From positions 1,054,001-1,118,000 of the forward strand of contig CP180022.1 in NCBI GenBank assembly GCA_047528285.1: a stretch of DNA of 64,000 bases, written 5' to 3'. The DNA comes from G047528285 sp047528285. Lineage in GTDB: Bacteria > Pseudomonadota > Gammaproteobacteria > Enterobacterales > Enterobacteriaceae. Of this stretch, positions 50,973 to 60,623 are shown in pieces (the stretch's first letter is position 1; each line of letters opens with the position of its first letter). The notes under the pieces are model-generated. The model was not told the DNA's origin, searched no databases, and saw nothing but the letters and a program-made list of their open reading frames with translations. Position numbers and translations under genes: made by a program.

Positions 50973-50999
50973 AGCCTAGATCTAGGCTTTTTATTTAAA
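50973..50999 (+). terminator. Orphan intrinsic terminator
   Basis: The 16-base palindrome AGCCTAGATCTAGGCT (50973-50988) folds with a GATC loop and is followed directly by TTTTATTT. The nearest plus-strand gene ends 1.2 kb upstream, so it probably belonged to a gene now lost. Confidence 0.5.
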
Positions 51000-51107
51000 T
51001 CCGGAATTTTATAGCCTGGTAAAATCATAGAAAATTTTTAATAAAACATATAAGATTACGCTGTCTATCTAACTCATGGCAACAAGGATAACAATGAGGA
51101 GGAAAAA

Positions 51108-51224
51108 TTGAATTTAACAGATTTAGTCAACTATATTATTGATATATATTCTGATATTGACATGTGTCTTAAAAATAAACTAAATAGCGCGATATTTACC
51201 AATTTCTACATTATTAATATGTAA
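51108..51224 (+). other. Micro-ORF with strong ribosome-binding site (38 codons)
   Basis: GAGGAGGA (51096-51103) sits about 5 bases before TTG AAT TTA ACA GAT, opening 38 codons (LNLTDLVNYIIDIYSD...). The peptide is less low-complexity than most desert frames but I do not recognise it. It could be the preserved 5' end of a lost gene, a small protein or chance. Confidence 0.25.
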
Positions 51225-51252
51225 AACATGTTAGCTGGCTTCTTTTCTTTAT

Positions 51253-52983
51253 TTATACCAGATTGTTGGAAATCTTAATTCCTATTTTTATGACCTGATG
51301 TTCTTTTTTTTCCGCGATAGTCCAAACAACACCTTCTGCTAGTATATAATCACCTATTACTGGTTCTCCACCCCCTAGTAACGTCATGACAAACTGCCCA
51401 AGTGTCAAATCATAATCTACCTCGTCGACAAATTTCAAACCGTAAATAGATGAGATATCGCGTAAGCGTGTGTTGGCTTCCAGAATAAAATCTCCAAAGA
51501 AGCGCTGATCTAACGCAACAGGTGGTGACTGACTGAAGAGTTTTCCCAACGCAGGTAAGTCGCATTCTCGACCGATAATGCAAAGCACATCACCTGCACA
51601 TAGCCGTGTATTGGCTGTTTGGTGAAGTAGCATATTATTACGGAATAAAGCAGCAATATGTGTATGTTGAGGCATTTTTAGATCTCGTTGTGCGACACCA
51701 ATGCACCAGTTTTCATTTCCTAATTGGTAAATAAACTGCTCCCAAGGGTTGTCTGGATGGATATCCATACCGACGCGGGAAATCGGCGAGGCGATCGGTG
51801 GTATCACTACTTTTGCCATCTTGGCGACAAAGGCGAGTGAAGTTCCTTGTAGTAGAAGAGAAATTAGGACGATAAAGAATGCCACGTTGAAATACAGACA
51901 TGCGTTATCTAGACCAGCCATCATTGGGAATACCGCAAGAATGATTGGTAGCGCGCCGCGCAAGCCAACCCAGGAAATAAAAAAACGTTCTCGTGTAGTA
52001 TAGTTACAAAATGGCAGCAAACCAACAAAAATAGATAACGGCCGTGCGACTAGGATTAACCATAGCGATAAGACGAGCGCTGGAATGGCGATTATCCATA
52101 AATCGCTGGGAGTAACCAAAAGTCCAAGTACTAAAAACATACAGATCTGGCTAAGCCAAGCCATGCCGTCAAAAGTTTGTAAAATACCGTATCGGTTGCG
52201 TATTGGTCGGTTACCCAAAATAAAGCCGCATAGATACACTGCTAGAATTCCACTTCCTTCCAGTGCAGTGGTCAGAGCAAAAATCATAATACCGCCGCTC
52301 AGTGCAAGCAGAGAATAAAGACCGTTGGCTAAGGAGATATAATTGATTATATGCTGCAATAGCCACCCACCGCTTAACCCAATAACTACTCCTAGGCCAA
52401 ATTCGCGGATAAGATGAACTAAAAATATCCAGTCAAGGGAAGTTTGATTGTTTTGAATCATGGTGATAAGCGTTATTGTTAAAAATACTGCCATCGGATC
52501 ATTACTACCAGATTCAATTTCAAGTGTAGAGGTAACCCTTTCGTTTAACCCTTTATCACCTAACAGCGAGAACACAGCTGCAGCATCGGTGGAACCGACG
52601 ATAGCGCCGATAAGCATTCCTTCAATCATATTTAACTGAAATAGTAAGGAAGCAGCCATGCCAGTTAAACCGGCAGTGATGATCACTCCTACCGTCGCTA
52701 GAGACAGTGACGGCAAGAGTGCAACACGAAAGGCGTTAGCGCGGGTTCGCATACCACCATCTAACAAAATCACAGCCAATGTCAGGTTACTGATAAGGTA
52801 GGCTACAGGATAGTTATCAAATGCGATACCACCCAGACCATCTATTCCTGCCAACATGCCAATAGCTAGAAAAATTACCAAAATAGGGATGCCAAGGCGT
52901 GATGAGAAAGAGCTAAGTAGGATACTTCCTCCTACCAATATTGACCCGATAATAAATGAACTTATAATGGTGCGGCTATCCAA
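51253..52983 (-). CDS. cvrA: K+/H+ antiporter NhaP2 (CvrA)
   Basis: Inner-membrane cation/proton antiporter of the CPA1 family, exporting K+ in exchange for H+ and supporting volume regulation at low osmolarity. It has 576 residues (E. coli 578). About twelve membrane helices carry SSFSSRLGIPILVIFLAIGM, DGGMRTRANAFR, GAIVGSTDAAAVFSLLG and the ESGSNDPMAVFLT ion-binding motif. The cytoplasmic tail has a TrkA-C-type domain (GDVLCIIGRECDLPALGKLF) and a CorC/HlyC-type domain at the end. The start appears to be TTG at 52983 (MDSRTIIS) with AAGGAG upstream; E. coli begins MDATTIIS with ATG. A surprising gene to keep in a reduced genome, but it fits the periplasmic-glucan genes as osmotic functions. 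Confidence 0.95.
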   Translation of the reverse strand: MDSRTIISSFIIGSILVGGSILLSSFSSRLGIPILVIFLAIGMLAGIDGLGGIAFDNYPVAYLISNLTLAVILLDGGMRTRANAFRVALLPSLSLATVGVIITAGLTGMAASLLFQLNMIEGMLIGAIVGSTDAAAVFSLLGDKGLNERVTSTLEIESGSNDPMAVFLTITLITMIQNNQTSLDWIFLVHLIREFGLGVVIGLSGGWLLQHIINYISLANGLYSLLALSGGIMIFALTTALEGSGILAVYLCGFILGNRPIRNRYGILQTFDGMAWLSQICMFLVLGLLVTPSDLWIIAIPALVLSLWLILVARPLSIFVGLLPFCNYTTRERFFISWVGLRGALPIILAVFPMMAGLDNACLYFNVAFFIVLISLLLQGTSLAFVAKMAKVVIPPIASPISRVGMDIHPDNPWEQFIYQLGNENWCIGVAQRDLKMPQHTHIAALFRNNMLLHQTANTRLCAGDVLCIIGRECDLPALGKLFSQSPPVALDQRFFGDFILEANTRLRDISSIYGLKFVDEVDYDLTLGQFVMTLLGGGEPVIGDYILAEGVVWTIAEKKEHQVIKIGIKISNNLV

Positions 52984-54732
52984 ATGCAGTCTCCTTTTGA
53001 TTTTTTATTCCGTTTTTGTCTTTACCTATTTTTCAGAGTGTAAATGGTCCAAAATTATTACCATGGTCTAAAATAGGGATGGGTATCTGTATATAAGGAG
53101 GGCATGTGTAACTGTTTTTATTTAGATTAATTCTTACGTAGTATATATTTTGTAATAGCAATTTTAGAGTATATACTAATATAGTTTTACGATCGTTACC
53201 GGAGAAAGGTATTTTTTTTATTTGCATTTTTTATCGTTTCTTGAAAAAGTGTCATTTTATAAAAGCTATGCTGGGCCCGTATCTACCTCTCCATTTGACC
53301 GTTTATAACTAACATATATAAACATGTATGCTATATATTCTAGCTATGAGCATAGTATAAATGTAAATTTCTGATAACTAACTTAAGTGATGATTTCTCA
53401 TCATGTTGGATAGGGTTTAGCAATTAAAAAAGATTAAATCTTTCAACATTAGCTATACCAATAAATCATCTTAATACTATCAATTTCATTGCGAAATTTG
53501 TTATAAGGTTTTAAAGTATGTTATCGTTTTCTTTGGGGTGTTTTCAATCACACTGTAACTAATTTAATTATAACAGCCTGTATGAGGCTGAATATTAATT
53601 TAAAGTTGCCTATTTTTTTATTCTTCTTGTGTCTCTGTTTTCTCTTTTAAATTCATTTGATCACAGGTGTTATATGAGAGATTGTTTATAATTTAACTAA
53701 GATTTATGCTGCTCTTATTCTATCTAACATAGGAGCCATTTCTTTCTTATCTAATAGACTCTAGAACGGCTATTGAGATATATCCTTATTGCATATCTAC
53801 AAAAGGATTTTTATGACTGTTGATGATATGTACTTATATTCCTTTTATTATTAAATAAAATATTTTTATTATTAGTATAATGTATGCATTTAAATACAGG
53901 ATATCTGTATCATATTTTAATTTTATGTGTACAATGAAATTATTATGTGTGCGATTGGATTTCAATCAAAAAACATACAATAAAAATATTCAACTTGATG
54001 CTAGGTATTTATAATTGTATGTTAAATATTATTATTTTAGTAATATTTTAGATTTGTTGCAATGATAGATAGATATATGCTGTGTCTAATGACATTAGCA
54101 TAAAATGATTTTATGTTGTATAAAATAAAACATTATTTTTTGTTTCATATCAGATAATAAATTAATGTTTAAGTGCAATGTTATTGGTAAGCTTGATTTG
54201 ATGTAATTTTTATTAATCTGAAATGTATTCAGATTAATAAAAATTACCTGTGCAATCTTTTTGCATTCAGGAATAGGAGTTGGTACCACTGTATGGTGAT
54301 GAGATAGTTCATATCTGGTGTTACGTTTAAAAATGGTTTTTCATTCATGTAAAAACTGCTGATTTATACAACATGACTGTATCAGAAGAAGCATGTTGCC
54401 TTGATGGTTTTGTTATCAATGGTTTGTTTTGGACTAGTAAATAGTTGTAAACTTTAGCTTTATTATGGAGATTAGATATTAAATATTATAATAGTGATCT
54501 ACTCCAGCAAGCATCTAAAATTTTTTTATTTAATAAATCTTACAATAGTATAAATTAAAACCGATATTCGTTTTTTTAGTGATATTTGTCTTTTGATATT
54601 TTCTGGTGGTTTTTGGATCTTAAGAGAGAATGAGGTTGAGCAAAATAATTCAAATTGGCTTGTATAACGAAGTTAATCCTAGTTATTTTTGATTTTTTTC
54701 AGAGTAAGTACTGAAAGGTTTTCTTTGCGAGT
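52984..54732. other. Gene desert between pyrC and cvrA
   Basis: 1.7 kb, AT-rich. Contains a perfect 20-bp inverted repeat at 54203-54247 and a small hairpin CAGCCT/AGGCTG near 53573. Nothing else assignable. Confidence 0.65.
54203..54247. repeat. Perfect 20-bp inverted repeat
   Basis: The left arm 54203-54222 (starting GTAATTTTTATTAATC) and right arm 54228-54247 are exact reverse complements around ATGTA. It contains no G/C-rich core and lacks a following T-run on either strand beyond the arm itself. It lies in the pyrC-cvrA desert. Confidence 0.85.
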
Positions 54733-55803
54733 TTAATAATCATTCTCGTTCACTGCTGTCCAATTCAGTGTTTTTTCGGCAAGAAATGGAACTAGCGTTT
54801 CGCCATTGTTATTGCCTGATAAAGCTATCGTTGCAGGTTGTCGATTGGGTTCACGACGCAGTGTAATGAAATCTTTATTAAGTGGTAATCCGTAAAAATG
54901 CGGTCCGTTAAGCGAACAAAAGGCTTCTAAATACATCAGTATACCAATTTCCTCAAATATCATGGCATAAGCTGGTAAAGCGGCTGGGGCGCTAAAAATA
55001 CCGGCACAGCCGCAGCCCGATTCTTTACGCCATTTAACATGCGGCGCCGTATCAGAACCGAGAAATAGGCGATTGCAACCGCTAGCTACCGCGGAACGCA
55101 ATGCTTGTTGATGTATTTTACGTTTAAGGATTGGCAGGCAGTAGAGATGCGGATGTATGCTTCCTAGAAGCATATGGTTACGGTTAAACATTAGGTGTTG
55201 TGGGGTAATGGTAGCGGCTAAATAATCATCGCCTGCCAACACATACTCGGCGGCCTCTTTGGTGGTGATATGTTCAAACACGATCTTCAGTGCTGGAAAT
55301 TGGCGACGAATAGGCTCCATTATATAATCGATGAAACGCGCTTCTCGGTCGAAGAGATCGATATCAACTGCCGTTACTTCACCGTGAATAAGTAACGGCA
55401 TTCCAATATTTTGCATTGTTTCAAAGAGTGGATAAATTGCAAAAATATTCGTGATGCCATGTTGGGAATTAGTCGTAGCATTAGCTGGATAAAGTTTTGA
55501 TGCGGTAAATACACCTTGGTGAAAACCATCAATTAATATTTTTCTGTCTAAAAAATCTGTCAAATAGCATGTCATCAATGGTGTAAACAGGTGATCCGTT
55601 GGCAGTGCCGCAAAAATACGTTTTCGGTAGGCTATCGCCTGAGTGATTGTGGTAATGGGGGGTGTCAGGTTTGGCATAATCATAGCCCGGCCAAAATAGC
55701 GGCTGGTGTAAGGTAGCACTGTGCGCAACATGTCATCGTCGCGTAAATGCACATGCCAGTCATCTGGTCGCCGAAGTTTTAGTACTTGAGGTTGTGTAGT
55801 CAT
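54733..55803 (-). CDS. pyrC: Dihydroorotase
   Basis: Cyclises carbamoyl-aspartate to dihydroorotate in de novo pyrimidine synthesis. It has 356 residues (E. coli 348). Zinc ligands: DDWHVHLRD near 14-22, the carbamylated Lys in FTASKLYPANATTNSQHG near 104, His in LLIHGEV near 141, His in VFEHITTKEAA near 180, and the catalytic Asp in LFLGSDTAPH near 253. The C-terminus is about eight residues longer than in E. coli. Upstream only a weak AGAG lies before the ATG; the E. coli pyrC start-site-switching hairpin is not evident. Confidence 0.97.
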   Translation of the reverse strand: MTTQPQVLKLRRPDDWHVHLRDDDMLRTVLPYTSRYFGRAMIMPNLTPPITTITQAIAYRKRIFAALPTDHLFTPLMTCYLTDFLDRKILIDGFHQGVFTASKLYPANATTNSQHGITNIFAIYPLFETMQNIGMPLLIHGEVTAVDIDLFDREARFIDYIMEPIRRQFPALKIVFEHITTKEAAEYVLAGDDYLAATITPQHLMFNRNHMLLGSIHPHLYCLPILKRKIHQQALRSAVASGCNRLFLGSDTAPHVKWRKESGCGCAGIFSAPAALPAYAMIFEEIGILMYLEAFCSLNGPHFYGLPLNKDFITLRREPNRQPATIALSGNNNGETLVPFLAEKTLNWTAVNENDY

Positions 55804-57459
55804 GAATCTAGCTCTGTGATTATAGATGCCAAATAAAAATATTTTAAAGATAACAGCAGAATGAAAAAATAGATATAAAGCATGGTTATTTCATTGATTT
55901 AGATATAAATATATCTGTTTTCTGCAATGTTTTAAAGAAATAGTGGTTTTCTGCGTGTAAAGATCGTTTTTTAAAAAATAGAAGTCTTTTTATTAAACAA
56001 AAAAAAATTTTAGGTAATCTTTTGATCGGATAACTAGTATTCGTTTCAATATTTAGTTTTTCCATAGTTAAGCTAAAGTTGTAAATTATTATTTACTTCC
56101 TGATGATAATTAAGTCCTTAAGCAGTGCAGTTCTTTGATGAGTATGATGTTTATGAGGAATGGGAATAAAAGTTAAGCCATTGTTGTATGGATAGATAAA
56201 ACTTTTCTGAATGCCATGGTCGAACGTTTTATTACAGAAATGTAGGCATGACGAAAAAGGTTCATGATAATGAAATTAGATTTATCGAAAAATAACGGAT
56301 GCCTCGGTTAATATGAGTCTTACGATACGCTCCTTATTATTGTATCTTTTTTGAGAAAATAACACTTCTGTTTTTATATCGCAATAGTAACGTGTAATCA
56401 CGTAATATTTGAGCAAAGATAACTGATATTATTAATAGATGTAATACCGTATAAATCATTGATTAAGTAAAACAAGATATATTGGAAAAGAAAACAGATA
56501 TTGATCATCGAATTTCAGAGTGATAACGGCAATATTTTTGTTTAAAATATTTCTAAGAGATCATCTAATTTGTGTAACTCACGATGTTTTAATTAATTAT
56601 GTTGTGTAATGATTAAAGAGCCAATTATATGATTTCTGTTATAAATGTTAAGCAGGATCTGAATCGTAAAATAATCGTTCATTCAGAGGTATATTCATTC
56701 CCGAGTTTAATTTACTCAACAAAGGGATGATAGATATGAAACTGTAAGCAAAACTAATCATGAACGACAAGAATTGATGATTGCTTTTTAGCATACTTTT
56801 CTAATATGCAAGGGCAAAATTTGTTCGTTTAGCTTTCTGAAACTAATTTTTTTCATTATTAAGTAAGTGTCATATGGATTAGAAATTCCAAAAATAAGTT
56901 TCTATGTATTGGCTAGATTCAATATCATTGAATTGCAATGGATTGCGAAATGCAATTTGCTTATTTAAGCAACGTCATGTATTCTTAGAAAGAATAGGAA
57001 TCATACTTATCAACGAGTAACTTGAAATCGTTCTAAAAGCAATAGCACATGGTTTCGTAATAAATATGTAGGATGCTTATAGCTTATAGCAGATGGTAAT
57101 GGCAAAAGTGTGCTTAAAGAGGGATTTGATATCAAAGAATATCCCTTATTTACAGATAGATTGCGAGTTCGGTAATAACTTTATATGGTGTGTATGTGTC
57201 TCCACAATACGCTCCGTAAAGGATCGAGTTTATTGTAATTTTTCTTAGAAAAATAGGCTCTTTTTATCAATAGAGCTAAAATAGTAAGTGCCAAATGTAC
57301 GTCGATCAGATGCCTTTATGTTTGCGATGTAAAGATGTAATAATTAAATATTATTTTTAGTAGCAGAGTGTTCTGAATTTCCCTATAATCTATATACAAT
57401 TTATATTGTATGTATAAGTGTAAAATATTGTGGCATAACAAAAACACCTAGGCTTTATT
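55804..57459. other. Gene desert between pyrC and ndk, containing a fossil IS
   Basis: 1.7 kb between divergent genes. A decayed IS903-like segment covers at least 56120-56726 (listed separately). The rest is AT-rich; a 7-bp inverted repeat AATTGCA/TGCAATT lies near 56931-56957. Confidence 0.65.
56120..56726 (+). mobile_element. Fossil IS903-like element, copy D (3' part)
   Basis: Matches to IS903 in the expected order: GTTCTTTGATGA near 56130, CGAAAAATAACGGATGCC at 56286-56303 with TCTTACGATACGCTCC at 56318-56333, GGAAAAGAAAACAGAT at 56484-56499 then ATCG and AACGGC, CACGATG near 56580, AAGCAGGATCTGA near 56648, and the right end ACTCAACAAAGGG at 56714-56726 preceded by CCCGAG. The left end is not found; the space before pyrC is too short for a full element, so it is truncated. 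No frame survives. Confidence 0.72.
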
Positions 57460-57891
57460 ATGAGCATTGAACACACTCTTTCCATCATCAAACCAAACGC
57501 TGTAAAAAAAAATGTTATCGGAGCCATTACTCAGCGCTTTGAAAGCAGCAGGTTGACTGTAGTAGGGATGAAAATGCTTCTGTTAACTCGTGAGCAGGCG
57601 GAAGGATTTTACGCTGAACATAAAGGTAAGTTTTTCTTTGAAGGTTTGGTAAATTTTATGATATCATTCCCAATTATTGTGCAGATTTTGGAAGGCGAAG
57701 ACGCTATACGACGAAATCGTGAAATTATGGGCGAGGCTGACCCAGCCAAGGCATTTGCAGGCACTTTGCGCGCTGATTATTCGGATAGTTTTACTGAAAA
57801 TGCAGTACATGGTTCAGATTCCGCTGAATCTGCCGTGCGCGAAATTTCTTATTTTTTTTCCGATAGCGAATTTTTTTTTCGTATACGCTAA
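57460..57891 (+). CDS. ndk: Nucleoside diphosphate kinase
   Basis: Balances nucleoside triphosphate pools by phosphate transfer through a phosphohistidine. It has 143 residues, as in E. coli. HTLSIIKPNAVKKNVIG at the N-terminus, FYAEHKGKFFFEGLVNFM, AGTLRADYSDS, and the active His in NAVHGSDSAESA near 117. The conserved SGPI/V segment reads SFPI, and the C-terminus ends SEFFFRIR instead of GEVCPRTR. The gene is more A/T-biased than most in the window, including a run of nine A near 57503 that a slippage event could disrupt. Stands alone with 1.7 and 5.5 kb deserts. Confidence 0.94.
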   Translation: MSIEHTLSIIKPNAVKKNVIGAITQRFESSRLTVVGMKMLLLTREQAEGFYAEHKGKFFFEGLVNFMISFPIIVQILEGEDAIRRNREIMGEADPAKAFAGTLRADYSDSFTENAVHGSDSAESAVREISYFFSDSEFFFRIR

Positions 57892-58836
57892 TTTTCTCCG
57901 GGATTTTCAGAAACAAGTATTAATATCGATCACATTCTTTTTTTAACCACTAAAAGTAAGAGTGGTGTACTCACATTATTTTAATTTACTTATAAATCTC
58001 ATCTCTCAATTTTTTATAATGTAAGCTGTCTGATTTAGGATCAATTTTTGACAATTTTCCATGACTATAGAAGGTTTAAATTTATTGGTTAAATAGTAGG
58101 TCTTGTGATTAAGATAGGTTATAGATATAATATTAATTATTGTGTTAATATCTAAATCAGCTACTTAATTGATTGTTTTCCGCGTAACATTGTTGATTTT
58201 AGAAAAAGAGATTACACGTTGGTGTAAATTAGAAAACCATTTCATATTGATTGAAACTTTTGAGTTCTATAGAGTGATTACTCTATTGTATATCATATGG
58301 CTGTACAGTACAGGAAGTATATGTGTTATGATATGAAGGTCTTGGTAAAATCAAGGATGAATAAAAATTAATTGGTGCTATATAAGATCCATAGTTATTT
58401 TGTTATCATATTATTTAAATATAATAGAAACATTCTATTTTAGGAGTTTATTTTTATTGAAAAAATTAACTATTTACTTTTAATCTTAAATAAAAAATAT
58501 TAATAAAATGATTTTTTAGATAAAGAAAATTAAAATTTTTTGCATAAAAATCTTTATAGATAAAGATTTTAATTTACGAATCGTTAAAATATTTAAATTT
58601 CATTTAAAATTTATTTAAAAATATTAAATACAGTATAATTACTATATTAATATATTTCCCGACGGGTTATTTCGTCATCATTGAACTAATTAAATCTCTA
58701 TAACCTTAAATTATATTTAATAAAGAATTATCTATTCCTATATTACCTAAATATTTTAATATAATTGATTGATTTGAATCTAATAGTATTTAAATAAAAT
58801 TAATAAAATATAGAAATATAGAAACATGAAGATATA

Positions 58837-58888
58837 AAAAATCACATTTAACTCATATACTATATTTTATGAGTTAAATGTGATTTTT
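58837..58888. repeat. 21-bp inverted repeat
   Basis: The left arm 58837-58857 (AAAAATCACATTTAACTCAT plus A) and right arm 58868-58888 are exact reverse complements around a 10-base AT loop. The right arm ends in ATTTTT, so on the plus strand it also has terminator form. No gene is within 900 bases. Confidence 0.85.
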
Positions 58889-60572
58889 ATATTGGTTACT
58901 GGTATAGTAACACTGTATCAGCAACCAGGAATAAGAATAAAATTAATTATTTATAGTTGTTTTATTTTTTATTTGTTTTGTTTTGTTTTGAAAGGCAATA
59001 AAATTAAATGGTCATTAATAAATAAAGTTGGTTTTTATTACTGTATTTATGAAACTTCCGTAAAAATGTATTGAGAGTATTAGTTGAAAGATATTTTTAT
59101 ATGATTTTTCTTTTAAATACAAAACTTTCATTCGTCAATTAATATTCTACTTGCATTTATATTAAATAATTTTGTGCACATAGAACTTGCATTCATCAAA
59201 TATCCATCCTGTACTTATAGATAAAATAGTAACGTTAAAATTTAGAAATAAATAAGAGATAAATGTTTTATGAAAAAGATCCATTTGAATTAAAAATTTT
59301 TCCTTTTAAGAAAGGAGATGATTATGTAATTTCATACATATGAAAAAATTGAAGGTTGATATATTTTGTAAATATTTAGCAAACATAAAAAGCACCTTAA
59401 AAATATTGTTGATCTTTATAGATATTATTTATGAATCCTCTTCGAAAATTTAGTATCGATAAGTCATTTTATTTTTCTATCTGAGCAATGACTTATATAG
59501 TATGGTAATGCGGTATTATTGTGCCTCTTGTTCTAAACATTAGCTTATATAAGATATGTGATTACGTTGAGTTAAAATTGAAACAATAATACATAGAGAG
59601 CAGTGAAATTTAGATAGTCATTACTTAGTTAGAAATCCTAAAAATAGCAAAAAAGATTTATTTTGGATGAATGCTTTATTGCTGCATAGCATATACGCTT
59701 TTGAAAGGCTTTTGTGAATAAGTGAATAATTAAATTTAGATATTTATTTTGATATTTAGAAATTGATATTTTATTTGTGATGATTTTTATTTCGTTTAGT
59801 ATTTGATTTTATCAAAAAAAATCTAATAACTAATTTGAAGCGCTTATTAAAATTAGATAATTAATTTTTTTAAAAACCTTAGTAGAAATTTATTTGTGGT
59901 ATCACGCGCATACTTGTATGGAAATTACAATTATTAGAAGTAGAAAAAGCTCGGTAAAGTTTTCTCTTTAATCTCTTGTTTATTAAAGACTAAAACAGAA
60001 AATAAAGTATAGAAAACCATCGGATCTATTCATGGTTTGATTATATTTCTGTTAATTTTTAAAGTTGATATTGGCATATATTTAGGAAGGACTAATTTAG
60101 AGGAATAATTTCTTTCTCATTCATTACGTGACTTTTCTATTTTTATAAAATTATAGGCGTAAGATTTAAAAAATAAGAAAATCTTTTTTATGAATATTTT
60201 ATGATTTATGCTACTAATTTTTTATTTTGTGATAAAAATTAGATCTATCCTTAATTTTATCAAACAACGAATACTTTCATGTGTTAGATTTAAAGGTATG
60301 CAAAAAACATCAATAAAGTAATTGTTTTTTTGTCATGTTTTTTGTTGTAACTAGGTAGACTTATATCTTTCTAATTTTTCTCTATACTATTTCAAAATAT
60401 ATATAAATTTTAGAATAAGCAAAGGAAGATCGGAACTATTACTTGTATCAAGCATAGTATTCTTTTAACAAGTTATCTGGATACCTTATTACTGTATCAG
60501 TTGTCGGCGAAATGCTTTTTTCAGGGAACTATATTTCTTTTTATCAAGAAAGGATAACGTCTAATATCACTA

Positions 60573-60623
60573 TCTATAATATCTATAATATCTATAATAT
60601 CTATAATATCTATAATATCTATT
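60573..60623. repeat. Tandem repeat, 9-bp unit
   Basis: Five exact copies of ATCTATAAT plus a six-base partial copy in a row. The exactness suggests recent slippage expansion. Confidence 0.95.

Larger units (their letters stand above)
49793..51252. other. Convergent desert between sucD and cvrA
   Basis: 1.5 kb, AT-rich. Contains the weak sucD terminator, a strong orphan terminator (50973-50999) and a micro-ORF with a strong ribosome-binding site (51108-51224). No IS remnant was recognised. Confidence 0.65.
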
